Below are positions 26,655 to 35,541 of a DNA stretch of 64,000 nt, in pieces. The translations under genes were made by a program, and so were the position numbers. This DNA is from Rhizobium leguminosarum (GTDB lineage Bacteria; Pseudomonadota; Alphaproteobacteria; Rhizobiales; Rhizobiaceae). Within the stretch, counting starts at the first letter, position 1; every line of letters begins with the position of its first letter. The DNA lies in the NCBI RefSeq assembly GCF_002953715.1, contig NZ_CP025012.1:4397001-4461000 (forward strand). The letters are read 5' to 3'. The notes beneath the pieces were generated by a model. It ran no database searches and had not been told where the DNA came from. It saw only the letters and a program-made list of their open reading frames with translations.

Positions 26655-27152
26655 ATGTCCATTTCGATGTATCGCCTTACCGTTCCGATGTTCCAGCGCG
26701 GCCTCGCCAGCCTGAAAACCTACCTCGACAAGGCCGAAGCCTATGCGAAGGAAAAGAATATCGACCCCGTCATATTGGTCGCCGCTCGCCTTGCGCCCGA
26801 CATGCTGCCGCTCTCCGGCCAGTATCAGCGCGCCAGCGACACCGCCAAATTTGCGCTCGCCCGCCTGACGGCGACCGACGCCCCGAAATTCGAGGACAAC
26901 GAAACGACATTCGACGACCTGCGCGAGCGCCTGGCAAAGACCGAAGCCTATCTCGCCGGCTTCTCCACGCAAGCACTGGAAGGCACGGAAACCTGTCAGA
27001 TCACTCTGCCGGGAAAGAGTGGTATCGTGCTGCCGGGTGACGAATATATCGCCACCTTCGCCCTGCCGAATTTCTATTTCCACGTCACGACGGCCCACGC
27101 CATCCTGCGTAGCCAGGGTGCTCCGATCGGCAAGCGCGATTATCTCGGCTGA
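26655..27152 (+). CDS. DUF1993 family protein
   Basis: A 165-residue protein starting MSISMYRLTVPMFQRGLASL and ending RSQGAPIGKRDYLG. The MYxxxVPxFxRxLxxL opening, the VLAARLAPDMLPLSGQ-type segment and the C-terminal NFYFHVTTAYAILR-like HVTTAHAILRSQGAPIGKRDY motif are the marks of DUF1993, a helical-bundle family related in fold to DinB/YfiT-like proteins. Function is unknown. ATG at 26655 follows AGGACAG; the frame upstream has no such site. It is monocistronic, divergent from the inositol operon, and followed by a repeat element. Confidence 0.88.
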   Translation: MSISMYRLTVPMFQRGLASLKTYLDKAEAYAKEKNIDPVILVAARLAPDMLPLSGQYQRASDTAKFALARLTATDAPKFEDNETTFDDLRERLAKTEAYLAGFSTQALEGTETCQITLPGKSGIVLPGDEYIATFALPNFYFHVTTAHAILRSQGAPIGKRDYLG

Positions 27153-27177
27153 ACCCTAGTTCGGCTCGGCTAGACCA

Positions 27178-27281
27178 CTGCATAATTCCTTAAATCGGAA
27201 TCGATTTAAGGATAAAATTATGCAGCGATTCAAAGTGTTACAGCGTCCTTTGCGCGTCTGAAAGAGACGCGCGGCGCTGTA
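27178..27281. repeat. RIME-like two-palindrome intergenic repeat
   Basis: The first palindrome has outer arms TGCATAATT/AAATTATGCA and inner CCTTAAATCG-gaat-CGATTTAAGG (27188-27211). The second is TACAGCG...GCGCGTCT...AGACGCGC...CGCTGTA (27239-27281). A single AAAGTGT linker joins them. Sister copies are at 60088-60184 and, as a half element, 63021-63062. The two-palindrome layout matches the description of Rhizobium RIME elements. Confidence 0.75.
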
Positions 27282-27284
27282 ATA

Positions 27285-28829
27285 TCAGGGCCGGTGGGTC
27301 ACCGGCCCTCTTTCCGTCAGTTCGGTATAGGCGAGCGTCTGATCGAGATGCCGTGCTCGGAGCGACAGCAGCTTCTCGGCATAGTCGAGCCGTATCGCCG
27401 CATAGGCCGGATCCGCCGCGACATTGTCGAGCTCCATCGGATCATCGGCAAGATTGAAGAGCAGCGGCGGCAACGCGGTGAAATGCACATATTTGAACTG
27501 CGCGTCTCGGATCACCGCGAGATTGCATTCGTTGGACCGCAGCCCGAAATGCCGCTCGGCCCCGCCATGCGCAATGTCGCGGAAATCGAATTCCCAAAAT
27601 GCCGCGTCCCGCCAGCCTTGTCCGCCGCCACCCCTGACAAACGGCATGAGCGACCTGCCATCGAGCCCGTTCTTCGCGTCGACGCCGAGCCTTTGGCAAA
27701 GTGTCGGAAAAATATCGGCGGCGCTGCTGAATTTGTCGACGACTCCACCCGCAGCACTGCTTGCGGGATCGCGGATCACCAGCGGAATATGATAGCTGCC
27801 GTCGAAGAAGCCGCCCTTGCCGAGCGTCCAGTGATCGCCCGCCATCTCGGCGTGGTCCGAGGTGAAGACAACAAGCGTATCGTCCCAGGCGCCTGCGTCC
27901 TTGAGGGCCTGCCAGATGCGGCCGAGCTGCGCATCGACCTCTGATATCATGCCGTAATAGATCGCCCGGATCGCGGCAAAGTCCTCACCGTTCCAGCCGC
28001 TGAGCGGCCCCGTTGCCCCGTGGATGAAGTTGCCTTTGTCGGAGCGTGGCATGGCATAGGCGAGGTAGGGATGACTGTCCTGTTCGGCTTCGCAGTTTGC
28101 CGCGCGTGCAAAAACCGGTCCGTCCCCCGGCTTGAACATTCGGTTGAACGGCTCCGGCACGGAGAATGGCGGATGCGGACGCAAGAAGGAGACATGCGCG
28201 AACCACGGCCTGTCCTGTTCGCCCACCCAGCGAATGAACTCGCCGGCCAGGAAAGCCGTCTGGGTCTCGTCGCGCAAATAGGCCGGCGCCGCATTTGAAA
28301 TTTCTCCTGCTTCCACGCCGCCAGGAATATGGATATCGCGGCTGACGGCATCGGCATGGCCGCGAGACCTGAGCCAGGAGAGCCACTGTCTTTCGTGCTC
28401 GGGCAGAAGCTGGCGGGCCGTAAATCCCGGCAGCACGCCTTCGTAGGTCGTCAGATGCGGATCGCCGGCATCCATCCCGCGCGGATCGGGCGCCGTATCC
28501 GTGTAGCCGAACAGCGTCGGGTCGTATCCCGCCCGCCGGGCCGCCAGCGCCAGATTGTCGAAGCGAGCATCGAGCGGCGAACCGTTGCGGCAGACCCGGT
28601 GGTTCATTTGATAGAGACCGGTATAGAGCGTGGCCCGCGCCGGTGAGCAGGGTGCCGCGCCGGCATAGTGCCGCCGGAAGAGCGTGCCTTCCCGCGCCAG
28701 CGCATCGACACCCGGCGTCTTTACACAGGCATGACCGACAGCCGACAGGCAATCGCCGCGCCACTGATCCGCCGTGATCAGCAGGATGTTCGGCCGACGC
28801 GCCTTCTCAATGCTGGTTGGATTTTGCAT
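27285..28829 (-). CDS. sulfatase-superfamily hydrolase, phosphonate monoesterase (PehA)-like
   Basis: A 514-residue alkaline-phosphatase-superfamily enzyme. The formylglycine signature CSPARATLYTG (about residue 60) has Cys in the CxPxR pattern. Metal-binding segments are LLITADQWRGD near the N-terminus and FTSDHAEMAGDH. Features shared with rhizobial phosphonate monoester hydrolase as I recall it are LRPHPPFSVP, YHIPLVIRDP, WEFDFRD and KYVHFTALPPLLFNL. It would hydrolyse phosphonate or phosphate diesters or sulfate esters; no signal peptide is seen. ATG at 28827-28829 lies inside the 3' end of exoB, a 23-base overlap. Substrate is not decided by sequence. Confidence 0.85.
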   Translation of the reverse strand: MQNPTSIEKARRPNILLITADQWRGDCLSAVGHACVKTPGVDALAREGTLFRRHYAGAAPCSPARATLYTGLYQMNHRVCRNGSPLDARFDNLALAARRAGYDPTLFGYTDTAPDPRGMDAGDPHLTTYEGVLPGFTARQLLPEHERQWLSWLRSRGHADAVSRDIHIPGGVEAGEISNAAPAYLRDETQTAFLAGEFIRWVGEQDRPWFAHVSFLRPHPPFSVPEPFNRMFKPGDGPVFARAANCEAEQDSHPYLAYAMPRSDKGNFIHGATGPLSGWNGEDFAAIRAIYYGMISEVDAQLGRIWQALKDAGAWDDTLVVFTSDHAEMAGDHWTLGKGGFFDGSYHIPLVIRDPASSAAGGVVDKFSSAADIFPTLCQRLGVDAKNGLDGRSLMPFVRGGGGQGWRDAAFWEFDFRDIAHGGAERHFGLRSNECNLAVIRDAQFKYVHFTALPPLLFNLADDPMELDNVAADPAYAAIRLDYAEKLLSLRARHLDQTLAYTELTERGPVTHRP

Positions 28830-29790
28830 GCCAGTCCCAGGCGGAGCGGATGATCTCAGACAGATCATACTGCGGTACCCAGCCGAGCACGTCGCGCGCC
28901 TTGTCGTTATTGGCGACCAGCGTATGCGAATCGCCTTCGCGCCGGCCGATATATTCGACCGGGAAAGGCAGGTTCGACACCTCCTCGATCGCGCCGAGCA
29001 ATTCCTTGACTGTCGTGCCGGTGCCGGTTCCGAGGTTGAGCGCGACGGAATCGCCGCCCTTCAGCAGATATTCGACGGCGCGTACATGCGCATCGGCAAG
29101 ATCCAGCACGTGGATATAGTCGCGCACACAGGTGCCGTCGCGTGTCTCGTAATCGCTGCCGAACACCTTGAAACCCTGGCGGCGGCCGAGTGCCGCGTCG
29201 ATCGCCAGGGGTATCGCATGCGTTTCCGGCTGGTGCCATTCGCCGATCCGGCCCTCGAAATCGGCGCCGGCCGCATTGAAATAGCGCAGCACCACCGAGC
29301 GCAGGCTCCTGTACTGGTCGTAATCGGCAAGCGCCTGTTCGACGATATATTTCGTTCGCCCGTAGGGATTGATCGGCACCTGCCGATGCGTCTCGTCGAG
29401 CGGCACGCTCTGCGGCAGGCCGTAAGTGGCGCAGGTGGAGGAAAAGACGAAGGCGTTGATGCCGGCCGCTTGCGCCGCCGAAAGCAGCGTCAAAGTGCCG
29501 ATCACATTGTTCTCGTAGAAGGAAACCGGGTCCTTGACCGATTCGCCGACTTCGATCAGCGCCGCGAAATGCAGGATCGCCGCCGGCTTGTGTTTGGCCA
29601 GCACTTCATCCAGCCGGGCGCGATCGCGAATATCGCCTTCCTCGGCCGGCCCCCATTTGACGAACTCGCGATGACCGTTCGAAAAATTATCGAAGACGAC
29701 AGGCGTATAGCCCTTGTTCGCCAGGTCGAGGCACGTATGCGAGCCGATATAGCCGGCGCCGCCGACGACAAGAACCGTTTCACCTGCCAT
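28807..29790 (-). CDS. exoB: UDP-glucose 4-epimerase
   Basis: A 327-residue extended short-chain dehydrogenase. The NAD-binding motif GGAGYIG is at residue 10, with catalytic SSTCATYG and YGRTK (Ser/Tyr-x3-Lys), then RYFNAAGA and the RDYIHVLDLADAH segment typical of GalE/ExoB. It interconverts UDP-glucose and UDP-galactose. In rhizobia it supplies galactose for exopolysaccharide and lipopolysaccharide, and its UDP-glucose partner pool also feeds NdvB. AAGGGTGG precedes the ATG. The downstream sulfatase-like gene begins within its last codons, so the two are probably co-transcribed. Confidence 0.94.
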   Translation of the reverse strand: MAGETVLVVGGAGYIGSHTCLDLANKGYTPVVFDNFSNGHREFVKWGPAEEGDIRDRARLDEVLAKHKPAAILHFAALIEVGESVKDPVSFYENNVIGTLTLLSAAQAAGINAFVFSSTCATYGLPQSVPLDETHRQVPINPYGRTKYIVEQALADYDQYRSLRSVVLRYFNAAGADFEGRIGEWHQPETHAIPLAIDAALGRRQGFKVFGSDYETRDGTCVRDYIHVLDLADAHVRAVEYLLKGGDSVALNLGTGTGTTVKELLGAIEEVSNLPFPVEYIGRREGDSHTLVANNDKARDVLGWVPQYDLSEIIRSAWDWHAKSNQH

Positions 29791-30054
29791 GCACCACCCT
29801 TATTGTTCACGAGAGATGAGAGAAACCTAGACGAGATACACGTCAATAAAAAGAAGGAACTGCGATCGGCGTCAACGGACAATACGTCAAATGCCGATCC
29901 CCGCTCGACCGGGCGCGATCCGCCACCCGTGCATTTGTGCCGGATCAGGAAGAAACATGAATTATTCGCGTGATTTGCATAACGGCCCGATCTAAGGGGC
30001 TTGCACCACATGTGATGATCAACGGTCTGCAGCCATCAGGCAGGGAGAGCGCGA

Positions 30055-30699
30055 ATGAGGAAGGCATTGGTCGTTTGGGGCGGCTGGCAAGGTCATGAAC
30101 CGGAGCAATGCGCCGATATCGTCGCCGACCTCCTGCGCGAGGACGACTTTACCGTCGAGGTAACCGGCGATCTCGGCGTGTTCGGATCTCCGACGCTGGC
30201 GAAGGCCGATCTGCTGGTGCCCATCATTACCGGCGAAACGCTCGAAAAGCCTCATGCCGCTGCCCTGGTCGAAGCGGTGCGCGGCGGGCTGGGGCTTGCC
30301 GGCCATCACGGCGCACTCGCCACGTCCTTCAAGGAAAGCGCCCCTTTCCGTTATGTCTCCGGCGTCACCTGGGTCGCCCATCCCGGCAATATTATCGACT
30401 TCCGCGTCGCCGTCACCCGCCAGGACGATCCCGTCATGGAGGGCATTCCGGACTTCGACTATCGTTCGGAGCAATATTATCTCCACTATGATCCCACAGT
30501 CGAAATCCTTGCGACCACCACCTTCACCGGCGCCTACGATCCGGCAGCCCGCAATGTCGTGATGCCCGTCGTCTTCAAGCGCCATTTCGGTGCCGGCCGC
30601 ATCTTCTATTCCGCCCTCGGCCATGTCGCTGCCGAATTCGACCATCCCTACATGCCCCTCATCCTGAGGCGTGGCCTGAGCTGGGCCGCACGCCAGTAG
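30055..30699 (+). CDS. ThuA-like domain protein
   Basis: A 214-residue protein of the ThuA (trehalose utilisation) family, which has a class-I glutamine-amidotransferase-like fold. It opens MRKALVVWGGWQGHEPEQCA and carries GLAGHHGALATSF, HPGNIIDFRV and the C-terminal GAGRIFYSALGHVAAEFDHP that is diagnostic of the family. ThuA proteins act in sugar (trehalose, disaccharide) metabolism, but the reaction of this paralogue is not known. GGGAGAG precedes the ATG. It appears to be a single-gene unit. Confidence 0.88.
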   Translation: MRKALVVWGGWQGHEPEQCADIVADLLREDDFTVEVTGDLGVFGSPTLAKADLLVPIITGETLEKPHAAALVEAVRGGLGLAGHHGALATSFKESAPFRYVSGVTWVAHPGNIIDFRVAVTRQDDPVMEGIPDFDYRSEQYYLHYDPTVEILATTTFTGAYDPAARNVVMPVVFKRHFGAGRIFYSALGHVAAEFDHPYMPLILRRGLSWAARQ

Positions 30700-30860
30700 C
30701 GTCAGGACGAGCCGCACGCCGGCAAATGCCGACCGGCGGCGACAGCCGGGCGACGTCGGCCGCTAAAGAATGAGAATTTCGAGCTGGAGGGCAGCCTCGC
30801 CTCATCGGCCGGCATGGGTGAGCGCTTGCCGATCACCTGCCCGCGCCATAATTTGCCCGG

Positions 30861-31430
30861 ATGCAGGATAGCTTCTCTTTCTTCCCCGCCACCGCCGACC
30901 GCCTGGCCGATATAGAAGCGGTCTTCGACGATTGCGCCGACGGCCGGAATTGTCGCTGCGCCTACTGGTATCGTCCGAATGCCGACTACAAGGCAGGATG
31001 GGGCGAGGGAAATCGCAATTGGTTCCGAAGCCTCGTCGCCGAACCGCGCCCGCCCGGCATTCTCGGCTATCATGAGAACGAGCCGGCCGGATGGTGCGGT
31101 GTCGCGCCGCGCATCGTTTTCGACCGGCTGCGCCGTTCAAAACCCTTTGCGCCGGTCGATGACAGGCCGGTCTGGTCGATCAATTGCCTCATCGTCCGCA
31201 AGCCGTTCCGGCGGCAGGGTCTGTCGCGATTGTTATTGAAACAAGCCGTTGAATTCGCAAGCGCGAACGGCGCCGAATGTCTCGAAGCCTATCCTGTCGA
31301 TCAGGCGGCCCGTGCTTCGAACGGAGCCGAGCTCTATCCGGGAACGCTATCGATGTTTCTGGATGCGGGTTTCGTCGAAGTGGCAAGACGCCTGCCGGCA
31401 AGACCGGTGGTCCGCCTGGAATGCCGCTGA
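30861..31430 (+). CDS. GNAT-family N-acetyltransferase
   Basis: A 189-residue protein. The acetyl-CoA binding core is visible as WSINCLIVRKPFRRQGLSRLLLKQAVEFA (V-x-x-x-x-R-x-x-G-x-S/A pattern, about 105-130), followed by GAECLEAYPVD and a C-terminal strand FLDAGFVEVARR. The N-terminal part has a Cys-rich NCRCAYWYRP stretch, typical of a GNAT subgroup seen in soil bacteria. Substrate is unknown. The ribosome-binding site is weak. No obvious partner gene. Confidence 0.85.
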   Translation: MQDSFSFFPATADRLADIEAVFDDCADGRNCRCAYWYRPNADYKAGWGEGNRNWFRSLVAEPRPPGILGYHENEPAGWCGVAPRIVFDRLRRSKPFAPVDDRPVWSINCLIVRKPFRRQGLSRLLLKQAVEFASANGAECLEAYPVDQAARASNGAELYPGTLSMFLDAGFVEVARRLPARPVVRLECR

Positions 31431-31463
31431 ATATTTCGGCACTCAGGGGAGTGGCAATACGGT

Positions 31464-31718
31464 CTAGCGAGCCGCTTTGATCTGCCGGTCGTGCTCGACG
31501 GCGGGCGCCGCCTCGTCATAGATCCGCATCAGCCGCCCGGCTGCCTTCAGCTTCTCGATGAGGTCGTTTCCATCGGGCGAGGCCTTCGTCAGCTCCAGCT
31601 GCTCGAATTCCCTCAGCGCCTGCGCCCAATGGCTTTCCCCACGCCCATCCGGCCTGCCTTCCGATTCCCATAGTGAATAAGCGCGCTGGCTGACCCAGGC
31701 GTCTTTATTATGGCTCAT
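31464..31718 (-). CDS. DUF2934 family small protein
   Basis: An 84-residue protein starting MSHNKDAWVSQRAYSLWESE. RAYxLWExxGRPxGRxxxHW (RAYSLWESEGRPDGRGESHW) is the DUF2934 signature, common in rhizobia in short soluble proteins of unknown function. ATG at 31716-31718 with TGGGG seven bases upstream is chosen over an upstream frame extension (MLPNFSLGLI). It is convergent with the acetyltransferase and divergent from the large DUF6880-like gene. Confidence 0.8.
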   Translation of the reverse strand: MSHNKDAWVSQRAYSLWESEGRPDGRGESHWAQALREFEQLELTKASPDGNDLIEKLKAAGRLMRIYDEAAPAVEHDRQIKAAR

Positions 31719-31919
31719 AATCAACCCCAGCGAGAAATTTGGAAGCAATATTCGACAAGCAACAAGGTGCCAAAACCGGCTTTAGGAGTCGTTACGAGGC
31801 AGCGTTAGTTTTTAGCTAATCCGAGATGCCCGAGGGATTATCCCGTGCACACATTCCGGGACCTTGGCCTCGTACAGTCTGCAGGGTAGGGTCACCCGCA
31901 GAAACGACAGCGATGACCG

Positions 31920-33356
31920 ATGGCAGCCAAGACAACACTCAATGCGAAGAATCTTGAATCCCTTGGTGCGCAGCGCCTTGCCGAGCTGCTGGTCGAGATC
32001 AGCATGGGCAGTGCTGCCCACAAGCGACGGCTTCGAATGGAACTTGCCGGCAACCACGGCAGCGCCGAGGTGGCGCGTGAGGTGCGAAAGCGGCTTGCCA
32101 GCATTGCCCGCGCTCGCACCCTCATCAACTGGCGCAAAGTGAAAGCGCTGAAGAGTGATCTCGAAACGCAGCGCAAGACGATCACAGAGACGGTTGCCGT
32201 CGATGATCCCCAGGAGGCTTTCGAACTGATATGGCAGTTCCTCGCCCTGGCGAATTCGATCTTTGAGAGATCCAACGAGAGCAGCGGTTCTGTCATCCAA
32301 AGTTTTCATCAGGCTTGCGAGGATGCTGCCGCAATCGCCGCGTCCGCCAGGATCGACTCCAATGTCCTGGCCGAGAAGGTGTTCAAAGCTGTGCAAGACG
32401 ATGGTTACGGCCAGTACGACAACCTGATTGCGGCGATGGCGCCAGCTCTCGGCAAGGATGGTCTCGATTGCCTGAAAACCCTCTTCGTCCAATGGTCCAA
32501 GGAGCCGAAAGACAAGCCGGCGGAGGACAAGCGCGAGATCATCGGCTGGGGAGGCGGAAGCCCCCTTTACGAAGATGAGATCGACGGCACTCAGCGAGAT
32601 CTGACGGTGCGCATAGCCTTGCAGGAAATTGCCGACGCCCAGGGCGACGTTGATGCCTACATCGCTCAGCAATCCGAGAAAACGCGCAACATGCCGATGA
32701 TTGCGGCCGACATCGCCAATCGTCTGGTCTCGGCCGGCCGGGCAAAGGAAGCACTTGAGGTGCTGAGTGACGTCGATACGACAGGTCAGGCCGACATGCC
32801 ATTCGAATTGCAGCGCGCGCGCGTCGAGACGCTCGAGGCCCTGGGGCGTGCAGAGGAGGCGCAGACCTATAGATGGACATGTTTCGAGCAGTCACTGCAT
32901 GGCGAGCACCTCAAGGCTTTCCTCAAGCGGCTGCCGGATTTCGACGATCTCGAGGCCGAGGAGAAGGCATTTGTCCATGCCCGGGCTTTTCCTGACGTCC
33001 ACCAGGCACTTGCGTTTTTTCTCAACTGGCCGGCGCTTGCCGAGGCGGCAAAACTTGTAGGGAGCAGGAAGGCGGAACTGGATGGCAATCTCTATGAGCT
33101 GATGACGCTGGCGGCCGAAGCTCTGGCGGAGAAACATCCGCTCGCGGCAACCATCGTCTTGCGCTCCATGATCGATTTTGCGCTCGATAGCGGCCGGTCC
33201 GGCCGCTATAAGCATGCGGCGAGACATCTGGCGGACTGCGCGTCCTTTGCGCCTCATATCAATGACTTCGGCAACACAAGATCCCATGACGTCTATGTCG
33301 CAGAACTCAAACGTCGGCACGGCAAGAGGCATGGCTTCTGGAGCCAGGTGACCTAA
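31920..33356 (+). CDS. DUF6880-like alpha-solenoid protein
   Basis: A 478-residue protein, largely helical, opening MAAKTTLNAKNLESLGAQRL. The middle has helix-pair repeats resembling TPR units (AGRAKEALEVLSDVD, LEALGRAEEAQTYRWTCFEQ). The C-terminus contains ALAEKHPLAATIVLRSMIDFALDSGRS-type helices. It resembles DUF6880 proteins of rhizobia, whose function is not established; a scaffold or nucleic-acid-associated role is only a guess. The N-terminus is basic. The ribosome-binding site is weak. A DsbA-like gene follows after 35 bases on the same strand and may be co-transcribed. Confidence 0.65.
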   Translation: MAAKTTLNAKNLESLGAQRLAELLVEISMGSAAHKRRLRMELAGNHGSAEVAREVRKRLASIARARTLINWRKVKALKSDLETQRKTITETVAVDDPQEAFELIWQFLALANSIFERSNESSGSVIQSFHQACEDAAAIAASARIDSNVLAEKVFKAVQDDGYGQYDNLIAAMAPALGKDGLDCLKTLFVQWSKEPKDKPAEDKREIIGWGGGSPLYEDEIDGTQRDLTVRIALQEIADAQGDVDAYIAQQSEKTRNMPMIAADIANRLVSAGRAKEALEVLSDVDTTGQADMPFELQRARVETLEALGRAEEAQTYRWTCFEQSLHGEHLKAFLKRLPDFDDLEAEEKAFVHARAFPDVHQALAFFLNWPALAEAAKLVGSRKAELDGNLYELMTLAAEALAEKHPLAATIVLRSMIDFALDSGRSGRYKHAARHLADCASFAPHINDFGNTRSHDVYVAELKRRHGKRHGFWSQVT

Positions 33357-33391
33357 GTCGCAGTGATGCTTTACCTTCAGAGAGGAATTCC

Positions 33392-33952
33392 ATGACGACC
33401 ACCGCCTGGCACGCCGATCCGCTGACTTGGGGCAATGGACCGCGCATTTTCGAGGCCTTTCTGGAGCCGACTTGCCCTTACTCGGTCAGAGCGTTCAACA
33501 AGCTCGACGAACTGCTGAGCCAGGCGGGCGAAGACAAGATCACCGTGAAGATCCGCCTGCAGTCGCAACCTTGGCATATGTATTCGGGCGTCCTCGTCCG
33601 CTGCATCATCGCAGCCTCAACGCTGGAAGGCGGCAAGCAGACAGCAAGGAAAGTGATGGCCGCCATTGCCGCCCATCGCGAGGAGTTCGAGTTTGAACGC
33701 CATGCCGGCGGCCCAAATATGGATGTGACGCCCAACCAGATCATCGAGCGCCTGGAAGCCTACAGCGGCGTCAAGCTGAAAGAAGTCTTCGCAATCCCGG
33801 ATCTCGACCGGGAGATCAAATGGCACTGCAAATATGCCAGACAGAACGGCATCCACGTCTCGCCGACGTTCATGATAGGTGGTTTGGTACAGCCCGACAT
33901 GAGCAGCGGCGACGAGGTTGGAGTCTGGGTGAAGAAGGCGGTCGGTAGCTGA
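33392..33952 (+). CDS. thioredoxin-fold (DsbA-like) protein
   Basis: A 186-residue protein without signal peptide. IFEAFLEPTCPYSVRAFNKL near residue 20-35 is a thioredoxin-fold active-site region with CPYS in place of CxxC, so one cysteine remains. VSPTFMIGGLVQPDMSSGD near the C-terminus holds the cis-Pro loop. The inserted helical domain matches DsbA/FrnE or 2-hydroxychromene-isomerase-like proteins. With a single cysteine it is more likely a thiol-transferase or isomerase than a disulfide oxidase. GAGAGGAATTCC precedes the ATG. Its partner may be the preceding DUF6880-like gene. Confidence 0.75.
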   Translation: MTTTAWHADPLTWGNGPRIFEAFLEPTCPYSVRAFNKLDELLSQAGEDKITVKIRLQSQPWHMYSGVLVRCIIAASTLEGGKQTARKVMAAIAAHREEFEFERHAGGPNMDVTPNQIIERLEAYSGVKLKEVFAIPDLDREIKWHCKYARQNGIHVSPTFMIGGLVQPDMSSGDEVGVWVKKAVGS

Positions 33953-34166
33953 CGCGATCCCGCACCAAAAGCCCCTCCGTATATTTGTCTCCTGCCTGTT
34001 TCTCTCAAGGGATATCGGGCAGAATCAGCGCAAACAAAGCGCGATGTTTTGATTCGGGAACGGCGCTGGTGCGGCCTTGGAATGCATGCGATTCTGACCG
34101 CCGGTCATGGCAATCTCCCGGTAATCTCAAAACGTTAATAATCCCGGGTGTCCTTCCCGAGAGAGG

Positions 34167-35422
34167 GGTGACAGTTCATACCGGAGACATGGGTTACACT
34201 TTTTGCCTTTGCGAGGAGAGCGAAGGTGCCTTGGCAGGAGTGCAACCGCATGGACGAGCGTCTCAAATTCGTTGCGCGGGTTCTGGATGGCGAGAAGATA
34301 GCGGCGCTGTGCCGCGAATTCGGCATCTCCCGCAAGACCGGTCACAAGATCATCAGCCGCTATAACGACAGCGGTCTGGAAGGACTGACAGATCGATCGC
34401 GACGGCCTTACCGGCACGCCAATCAGCTTCCTTTCCAAATCGAGAAGCTGATTGTGCGGACCAAGCAGGACAAGCCCAACTGGGGCGCACCAAAGATCAG
34501 GGAGCGGCTGGCGCGGCTATATCCGGATGTTCACACACCGGCGATCTCAACCGTGCATGCCGTCCTCGACCGCAACGGCCTGGTCAAGCACGGTAGGCGG
34601 CGGCGCAACAGGGCTGAAGGAACAGCCCTCTCCAATCCAGGGCTGCCCAACGACCTGTGGTGCGCCGATTACAAAGGCGAGTTCATGCTTGCCGATAAGC
34701 GCTATTGCTACCCATTGACGATCACCGACTTCGCCAGCCGCTATCTTTTGGCCTGCGAAGCGTTGCACACGACCAAGGAAGTCTACGCCTTTACCGTTTT
34801 CGAACGCGTCTTCAAGGAGTTCGGCCTGCCCAAGGCGATCAGAACCGACAACGGAGTGCCTTTCGCCAGCCCCAACGGACTGTTCAATCTGTCGCGGCTC
34901 GCCGTCTGGTGGCTCAGGCTCGGTATCGACATCGAGCGCATCAAGCCCGGCCATCCGCAGCAGAACGGCCGCCACGAGCGCATGCATCTGACACTGAAAC
35001 TTGAGACAACCAAGCCGGCCGGAGACAATTTCCTGCAGCAGCAAGCCCGCTTCGACGACTTCGTCGAGGAGTTCAACACCGAGCGGCCCCACCAGGCGCT
35101 CAACATGGCCTGCCCGGCAGAATGCTACGACGCTTCACCGCGCGCCTACCGCGGCCTACCCGATCTCGACTACCCGCTCCACGACCAGACAGTCACCGTC
35201 ACAACATGCGGACGCATCTGCTACAAGCGGAAGAAGATCAATCTCAGTCTGGTCTTCGCCGGTCAGGCCGTCGGCATCAAACAGGTCGAAGACCATATCT
35301 GGCTTACAAGCTTTATGGATTACGATCTGGGATACTTCGATGATGAGACATGCAGGCTTGAACCTTTGCCGAACCCTTTCGGTCCAAAAGTGTTACCTAT
35401 GTCTCAGGAATAAACCGTAACC
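34167..35422 (+). mobile_element. IS481-family insertion sequence (about 1.26 kb)
   Basis: The left end (from 34167, GGTGACAGTTCATACC, GAGACATGGGTTACACTTTT) is matched by the inverted right end (from 35422 leftward, GGTTACGGTTTATTCC, GAGACATAGGTAACACTTTT). These give about 39-base imperfect terminal inverted repeats. One transposase gene fills the interior. The outer limits are approximate and I could not identify a target-site duplication. The right end lies 30 bases from tRNA-Ser. Confidence 0.8.
34226..35413 (+). CDS. IS481-family transposase
   Basis: A 395-residue transposase, apparently intact. The N-terminal helix-turn-helix (DERLKFVARVLDGEKIAALC, FGISRKTGHKI) is followed by an integrase core with catalytic DDE residues in LWCADYKGEF, IRTDNGVPFA and QQNGRHERMHLTLK. 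The ending HIWLTSFMDYDLGYFDDE is common in the family. Start GTG at 34226 follows GAGGAG by seven bases and gives the usual MPW-E opening; ATG at 34250 is an alternative. Its frame is undamaged, so the element may still move. Confidence 0.93.
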   Translation: MPWQECNRMDERLKFVARVLDGEKIAALCREFGISRKTGHKIISRYNDSGLEGLTDRSRRPYRHANQLPFQIEKLIVRTKQDKPNWGAPKIRERLARLYPDVHTPAISTVHAVLDRNGLVKHGRRRRNRAEGTALSNPGLPNDLWCADYKGEFMLADKRYCYPLTITDFASRYLLACEALHTTKEVYAFTVFERVFKEFGLPKAIRTDNGVPFASPNGLFNLSRLAVWWLRLGIDIERIKPGHPQQNGRHERMHLTLKLETTKPAGDNFLQQQARFDDFVEEFNTERPHQALNMACPAECYDASPRAYRGLPDLDYPLHDQTVTVTTCGRICYKRKKINLSLVFAGQAVGIKQVEDHIWLTSFMDYDLGYFDDETCRLEPLPNPFGPKVLPMSQE

Positions 35423-35451
35423 TATGTGTCCAGAACGGACCGGGAAATTCA

Positions 35452-35541
35452 TGGCGGAGAGGGTGGGATTTGAACCCACGATACCCTTGCAGGTATGCCG
35501 CATTTCGAGTGCGGTGCATTCGACCACTCTGCCACCTCTCC
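35452..35541 (-). tRNA. tRNA-Ser (anticodon CGA)
   Basis: Reverse-strand 90-base tRNA with acceptor arm GGAGAGG/CCTCTCC, discriminator G and encoded CCA (35452-35454). The anticodon stem CCGCA/TGCGG has loop CTCGAAA, giving anticodon CGA for UCG codons. It has the long variable arm typical of tRNA-Ser and the T loop GGTTCAAATCC. It is an intact class II tRNA. The IS481 element ends just beyond its 3' side. Confidence 0.95.

Noticed and set aside
31812..32672. 286-codon frame on the minus strand
   Set aside because: Antisense to the DUF6880-like gene; no ribosome-binding site and no protein family features.
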